64,000 nt of DNA from Lumnitzera littorea. Taxonomy: Eukaryota > Streptophyta > Magnoliopsida > Myrtales > Combretaceae. Shown in pieces: positions 58,483-64,000 of this stretch. The notes beneath the pieces are model-generated. The model was not told the origin of the DNA and did not search any database. It saw only the letters and a list, made by a program, of their open reading frames with translations. The stretch's first letter is position 1. Each line of letters begins with the position of its first letter. The stretch covers positions 80,573,613 through 80,637,612 of the forward strand of contig JAMXBB010000004.1 in the NCBI GenBank assembly GCA_024138015.1, written 5' to 3'. Both the position numbers and the translations under genes were made by a program.

Positions 58483-61026
58483 TTGAAAAAGTACAAAAAA
58501 TAGAAAACTTACAAAAAATTTAGAAAATTAAAAATAAATAAATAAATAAAATAAGATAGGATTTTTAATTTTATTTAGGACTTAATAATAATAAAAGAAA
58601 ATTAGATACTTAGGCATAGGCTTAGATTTAAATCTAGTCTAAGCCAACCTAATCAATATGTGCAATTTGATTGCACATATGGACAAAGCATAAGCCAATA
58701 GCTTAACTATACTATACATGGACTTAACATTGCATTTGGCTTAGAGATCCTTAGATCAAATCTTACTATAAGCACGAAGTGCCTTTGATTTTTCTTCACC
58801 AAAAAATACATCACCACGTAAAAGTCACTAAGCCACATGTTCAATTGTAACACGTTGCACTACATGATTAGGTTACATCACCCACACTATGAATACGTGT
58901 CACCATGTCCACACCTATGTCATTAGCCATGTATTGCTTTAGGACACGTGGTGCATTCTCTTTAAATTACACAGCTAACATAGCACCATGTTAGTACGTC
59001 TTCCCTTCTCTATCTCCCCTTTTCCCGCTCTCTCCTATGTTTTCTCGCATGAGTTTAGCCTTGACAGCTCACTTCACACTCATTTTTTAGCCAATTTTCT
59101 TCACAATTTCACCAAATCAATAGTGAAATCATAAAGTCCACATGGGTTACTATAGATTAGAATCAAAAACACGTCCAAATATAACCATTTAATGAGTCAA
59201 ATCAAGCTCTAAAAATCGAAAAAAAGCTCAAAATCTGAATTATCCTTCCCTTTCCTCTCGTATGATTCAAGCTTCATCAATCAAAATCGAAGCTTCTAAC
59301 ATTTGTTTCTAGCCAAATCAAAGCTCCTTAATTGCATTTTGACCACTTATTATACCCAATCAACATGAATTCACATTCAACTTTGTCAAGATACCCATGA
59401 ACTTAAAATGAGAATTAAGTGGTGTTTTCTAAGCGTTCCAAATCACAACCTAACTTAGACTAGCTATAAGTGGACAATTTACTCTCAATTGAAGGGGATT
59501 CCCTTAAATTCTCTCCACAAGCTCTTTCTCTCACTCTAAAGAAACCCTAACCTAAGTCTCTCTCTCTCTAGCTCTACCTTCGCCATAACCCATTGGAGCC
59601 AAAATAACACCATGACTAAGCTCCTTAGGTCGTTAATGTTTGACCTTAACCTCCCTCACATGTAGCTATGCACCACAACATGAAGAATAACTTAGCTACC
59701 ACCAAAACCTAACCACTATAACCACTATACCTCGAAACCCACATCCACCCATTACCGAGCAAAGCTACCAACACCATGCTACTCGCCGCCCCCTAAAACC
59801 TCCAACCCAAGCCTCTTGTCCTCTCCAACAATCTTTGCGTGCAGCAAATCACCACTATCGCCGCCCATTCCCTCTCCAACCACCTCAAACCACCATTGAA
59901 CTCCATAACACCACTTCCAAACCCTCTTTGTCCAATAAATTACTCACAAAAACACCTTCACCCCTAATAAAGGACCATCAGATCAAGTTAGACCACCACC
60001 CTATGACTACTATGCCATGTGACCTGAACCCAAAAAGAATCTACCCAAAGACTAGAAACCTGACTCAAATCCAAAGGTCGACTAACCTATGTGCTCGAAG
60101 CTTCTGGTTTGACCTTTGTTTAGTTTGTTATTTTTATTTTATTTTATTTTTTGTTTCACATTGTTATTGCAACTAAAATAAGAAAAAAAAAATAAAATAA
60201 AATGAAAATGAGAAAAGAAGACAAAAATAAGTGAAGTTTAGTTTGCTTTCCTCAGTTAATACATAAATAAGTAAATAAATAAAATAAAATAATTTAAAAT
60301 AATAAAATTTAGGAAAAATTGTTTCATCACTTAAAAAGGTTCATTTTTCAATTAAACAAAAATAAATCAACCCATTTTCAAAATTAAGGAAATTTTAGAA
60401 CTTCTTAAAAATAAAAAAAACCATAATTAGGACCCTTTAAAAAATTTTCAAAAATAAATTTAAAAAATTAAAAATGTAAAGCCGACCATTTTCAAATTTT
60501 AAAAGAAACCAACCCACTAATGTTTTTGAAAAAGAATTATGTATGTCTGATGCCAAATAGTAGTTACGTAGGAACTTCCAAAGCGACATAAAAACTGAAA
60601 AAATTAGTTTTTTACACTTTTAGTTATTCAGTTTGCTAAAAATAAAAAGAATCTAATTTATTTAGTGATAATTTTTAAAAAGTGATTTCAAGAAATTAAA
60701 TCTAAATTTAGAAAGTTGTGGTACCCATAAGGGTTTAAAGAATCTATCCCCCAGACTCATTTCTCTAGTTTTTCAAAAACCTTTTCTCCAAAATCAGTTT
60801 TTCCTATGCGAACTAATGTCTAGATCAAAACTAAATCTACTAGTTTGGTTTTGACCTAAACCATTTCTCAACTCTAGTTAAGTGACGACTTCGAAACATT
60901 TTCAAAAATAAAAAGTCGATCTTCTTTAAACCTTAGTCGAAAATTAATATTAAACAGATAAGGTTTAATAATAATTGGTTTAAATAAGACTTATTTATAA
61001 AACTGGAAAATAAATCAAGCTCTGCA
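58483..61026 (+). repeat. 3' LTR of element B, 5'-truncated
   Basis: Matches the 5' LTR from its position 47396 on (tttgaaaaagtac) to the end. It ends CTCTGCA at 61026, followed by TGAAT. It carries the same modules: tRNA-like segment (58684-58790), ACGTG cores (about 58850-58965), A/T tracts (60180-60300) and the conserved module (60536-60590). Confidence 0.87.
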
Positions 61027-61031
61027 TGAAT

Positions 61032-63098
61032 TAATTAGTTCTTGATAAAATCAATGCTTGAGCCCTATGTATTTTGATTTCTAGAAGTTTATAAAGATAT
61101 TTGGAGCACTTAATTTTTATATCACAAATAGATTTGTTTATTTTCCCTAATTTTTCATAATTTTGGGCTAAAACTGTTATTTTCATAAAATTAGATAATA
61201 ACTAGTTTAGTGTAATTTATGGTTAATAATTAAACTACATATTTTTTTGAGCCTATAGGATTTTTCATGAAATTAATCAGCTCTTATACCATTTATGTGT
61301 ATTTTTCTAATAAAAACCTATATATTAGCTTAATATGTAATATAGTAATTAGTACTATTAAAATATTTGTCAAATTCATGTAAAATGAATGCTTTAGGGT
61401 ATATTAAGTGTTGCTAGAAAAGTTTGGAAAGGGTGATTTTTAGGGTTTTAGTTTAAAACTAAAGCTTATTTGTGTTAATTATGGAGTTATGGTAATATAC
61501 AATGGAGTTAATATTGAGAAAGCGGTATTTTTGGGCTAGTAACCATATTAATCAATCTTATTTCTTAAGATATATTAATAATACTCAAAATAACGATTGT
61601 GACAATATAAAGTTAACTAAAATCGAATAAGGAATGAGTAAGATGCAGTTAAATGAAGTTTAAAAATGCTATAACGAAAGTTTATAAGAGTTTGGGTTCA
61701 ACCTATACTTGACTTGAAGATTGTGTTTATATTTTCTTAAGTGTGATAAGCACGAAAGGATCATGTCATGAAGTTCAAGATTTTGTGCTACTAATAAGCC
61801 AAGATAAGTAGATCTAACCTATACTTAGAGTAGATATATTGCTACTCATAATACTATGTACTGTTTGATGCTATGTTGATTAGATATGGCTATATGTTAG
61901 GTGAACTAATATGCTATTATAGTAGATGCTAATGTGGTGATTTTGAATTATGGTAACTATATGTTGGTTAAACTACTATGCTATTATGTTTGGTGTTGAT
62001 GTAACATTATGAATGATTGTACTAACTTGGAGAGTTAAGTGATTGCTAACCTAATCTTTTAGGTGTTCACCTAAGTGAACCTTGAGTAAGATACTAGACT
62101 TCTAGTAGGGAGAGTTCAAAAACTAGAATAAGATAACTAGGTTGAATAAAATTTAAAGACTAATGGTGTAAAATGATATATTTAAGTTGTTATCACATGA
62201 CATGGCATAAAAAGAGACCTATAAGTTAAAATTTTTAGAATGAGGCTTCCAAGTGATCATGGAAAAAGCATAGCTTTATCAACTCAGTTTTTGAAAGCAC
62301 ATAGATTTTCATTACTCAAATGTCTTAACTATTTTGATAGTCTAATTTGGTGAACTACCTTATGTAATATAATTTTGTAAAACAAAGTTGAGGGTCTTAC
62401 TCCTAAGCAACTTCTTATCGCCTTTTTTATATTGGTAGACAATGGTGTATAGTCTAATTTAGTTAGGGATCCTACTCCTAAGCAACCCATTGTTGCCCCA
62501 GGCTCCTGGACATTGTATCTAGATGCTCGATTATGTCAACTTACCAAATAAGGATTGAAAGAGCATAAGATATCATTGCCGATGCATGCCATGTGCATGA
62601 GCATAGCATACTGCAATGTTAGTAATAAATGCCCGATTGGTCTAATATATGTGTGAAGCTGAACTTGCTGGTTATGATTGAAATGTTTTAGTTGTGATGT
62701 AACTTATGTTGTATTGTTCATTATCCACTATCATTCAGCTTCAGTAGTTGAGGGGATAAAATATTTTATCTTTAGGTTAACAGTATTGTAATGGGCCCAA
62801 CACTAGTAGGGATATATATTGGGAGCGTAAGTCAAAGTCAAGGACTTTTGGATGGAACCTATACTAAGTCAAGAATCCTACTCTTTTGAAGATGTCAAAA
62901 GAAAAGGATGGTTCATGTTTTATATGTAAATGGTGAATTATACATATAAGTTGTAACCAAATGTTTAGCTAAACTCCGATGTGGTAACCCTATTATTAAA
63001 TAAATAAAGTTTTCTTTTGATGAATTAGTAGATTGAGTTATGTTCTTAATCGATAATCCTATGTGATGGTGTATCTTGTGCTATGCTTGGATGTGACA
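61032..63098 (+). repeat. 5' LTR of element E, second part
   Basis: Resumes after the target duplication of B and ends GGATGTGACA (63098), nine bases before the primer site. A direct repeat of 'cttactcctaagcaac' with a spacing of about 74 bp (62398 and 62472) is visible. No ORF. Confidence 0.6.
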
Positions 63099-63107
63099 TC
63101 CTTTAGG

Positions 63108-63119
63108 TGGTATCGGAGC
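63108..63119 (+). other. Primer binding site of element E (initiator tRNA-Met)
   Basis: TGGTATCGGAGC differs at one base from TGGTATCAGAGC, the standard plant tRNA-Met primer site. It lies nine bases after an LTR end GTGACA. Confidence 0.85.
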
Positions 63120-63245
63120 ATTAATTAGGAACCATAACCCTTAGGCAAATGTAAGATGTGTAAGGTAGGTAGGTAATAAAAAGTTATAATTTAGTAAAAC
63201 AATTATGGTAGTTATCCATAGAATTTTATGTGATGTTTACTTAGA

Positions 63246-64000
63246 ATGGTGATTCATAGGAAACATAGAAGATTACCAATGAATTGAGTATCTGAAGAGC
63301 AAAGGGAGGAAGTACCACAATAGCCTCAATCTAATCTTGAGCAAACACAACATATGGAGGAATTAGCTTAATGGTTTAGGGCTACATTGGTAGGAGTTGG
63401 TGGAGATGGAGATAAACTAGCTTAAGTACAGCAAATAGTAAAACCATTTAATGGAATGAACATTGATCTTTTGGTAATAGAAGAATGGATTAACTTACTA
63501 GAGAAAGCCTTTGAAATTCATGAGGTTGAGGAAAATAAGAAAGTTAAGATAGCTACTATTCTATTAGGCGGAGATGCAAATAATTGGTAGGAGACAAAGA
63601 GATGGAATTTACTAGAACTTAGGTTAGGTTGCATTTATAGATACTTTTCTAGAACAATATTTTCTTAAGTGTGTAAGAGAACAAATGCATGATGAATACT
63701 TTAAGTTAAGGCAACGAGGCAAGACAGTTGAAGAATATGAGAAGGATTTCAATAGGTTATTGAAGTTTGCTCCTAAAGCTATACAAAATAACGAGGTTTC
63801 TAAAGTTGAGCGATTCAAGGCCGGGCTTGATTTTCATTATCAAGTAGAGTTGACAAGGAGTAGGGTGAAAAGATATACTAATGTTGCCAATGAAACTCAT
63901 TTGATGAAACAAGTTCATAATCTTCGATGGGCTGCAGATGAGATTGAGAATAAAAAAAGGAAGTTGGATGTTGGTTATAATAGTAAAAGTAATATAGCTA
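63246..64000 (+). pseudogene. gag: gag of element E (partial, runs off the window)
   Basis: Chromovirus-type gag from ATG 63246 (MVIHRKHRRLPMN). The first frame holds FNGMNIDLLVIEEWINLLEK (about 63450-63510) and KVKIATILLGGDANNW (about 63541), then a frameshift near 63640 leads to EQYFLKCVREQMHDEYFKLR (about 63649-63710), TVEEYEKDFNRLLKFAP (about 63727) and VERFKAGLDFHYQ (about 63802). These are the retrotransposon-gag domain motifs of Tekay/Del-like elements. Stops are TGA, TAG and TAA at positions where Arg, Gln or Trp would be expected. No zinc knuckle is reached before the edge. Confidence 0.85.

Larger units (their letters stand above)
47236..61026 (+). mobile_element. Element B: Tat/Ogre-like LTR retrotransposon (13.8 kb), internally deleted
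   Basis: Plus-strand order: 5' LTR (47236-about 49947), truncated ORF1, gag, protease, RT, RNase H, archaeal-type RNase H, integrase, a 1.3 kb region of uncertain origin, then 3' LTR (58483-61026) lacking its first 160 bp. The primer site, leader and ORF1 N-terminus are deleted at the 5' LTR junction. The family is the same as element C (shared LTR and ORF1). All catalytic domains are mutated, so it is dead. Confidence 0.88.
47231..61031. repeat. 5-bp target-site duplication TGAAT of element B
   Basis: TGAAT at 47231-47235, directly before the LTR start TGTAGACAC, and at 61027-61031, directly after the LTR end CTCTGCA. This exact match fixes the ends of B. Confidence 0.88.
46054..64000 (+). 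mobile_element. Element E: Tekay/Del-like chromovirus, 5' part, interrupted by element B
   Basis: The LTR start TGTAATACTCC (46054) and a TATA box (46653-46662) lie left of element B. The LTR continues after B at 61032 and ends GTGACA at 63098. A tRNA-Met primer site (63108-63119) and gag follow, and the element runs off the right edge. Joining the two LTR parts across B gives about 3.2 kb, believable for this group. The left LTR start is inferred from its TGTAAYAC form and the downstream TATA box and has no second copy to prove it. Confidence 0.65.

Noticed and set aside
59835..60176. A 113-codon open frame in the 3' LTR of B
   Set aside because: It lies wholly within the LTR. The 5' LTR copy does not keep it open and it has no recognisable domain.
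1..64000. Endogenous pararetrovirus (caulimovirid) sequence
   Set aside because: The RT/RNase H-containing stretches are followed by integrase and bounded by LTRs with target duplications, which fits Ty3/gypsy elements. No movement-protein or coat-protein motif was seen.

Overview
This window looks like intergenic heterochromatin from a flowering plant, probably a eudicot. It is strongly AT-rich, has long poly-A/T and TA runs, and I recognise no host protein-coding gene, rRNA or functional tRNA. Nearly all interpretable sequence is transposable-element debris. The longest open stretches (up to about 200 codons) are pieces of Ty3/gypsy gag and pol.

Four LTR retrotransposons plus one pol relic can be laid out. 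Element C (about 1150-8282, minus) keeps its 5' LTR, primer site, an extra ORF1 and gag, and is cut off to the left. It sits inside the pol gene of a chromovirus-like relic D (8283-about 11350, plus). Element A (15136-29608, minus) is complete: two 1.9 kb LTRs, a perfect 5-bp target-site duplication (GATAT), a primer site, a polypurine tract, ORF1, gag, protease, a candidate intron, RT, RNase H, a second archaeal-type RNase H and integrase. Element B (47236-61026, plus) has 2.5-2.7 kb LTRs and a perfect TGAAT duplication but is internally deleted. B appears to have landed in the long 5' LTR of element E (46054-end, plus), whose tRNA-Met primer site and gag follow at 63.1-64.0 kb. A, B and C share an ORF1 upstream of gag, and A and B also carry the second RNase H, which points to the Tat/Ogre lineage. 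D and E are chromovirus-like (E resembles Tekay/Del).

Smaller elements are a Tourist-like MITE nested in D (10077-10503, TAA duplication), a hAT-type MITE (13175-13679, perfect 8-bp duplication), a long imperfect hairpin (30988-31862) and a roughly 4.7 kb tandem segmental duplication (35047-39771 and 39935-44091). Each duplicated unit holds a LINE-type RNase H remnant on the minus strand. The rest (start to 1.15 kb, 11.4-15.1 kb, 29.6-35.0 kb, 44.1-46.0 kb) is AT-rich sequence with scattered LTR-like fragments.

All coding remnants are broken. Most in-frame stops are TAG at positions where relatives have Gln or Trp, and the catalytic losses in B are all G-to-A type changes, as expected from long-term deamination of methylated cytosines. 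Nothing here works as a living gene system. The biologically interesting parts are the Ogre-like architecture (ORF1, intron, 3' tandem arrays), conserved non-coding LTR modules, and the nesting order.
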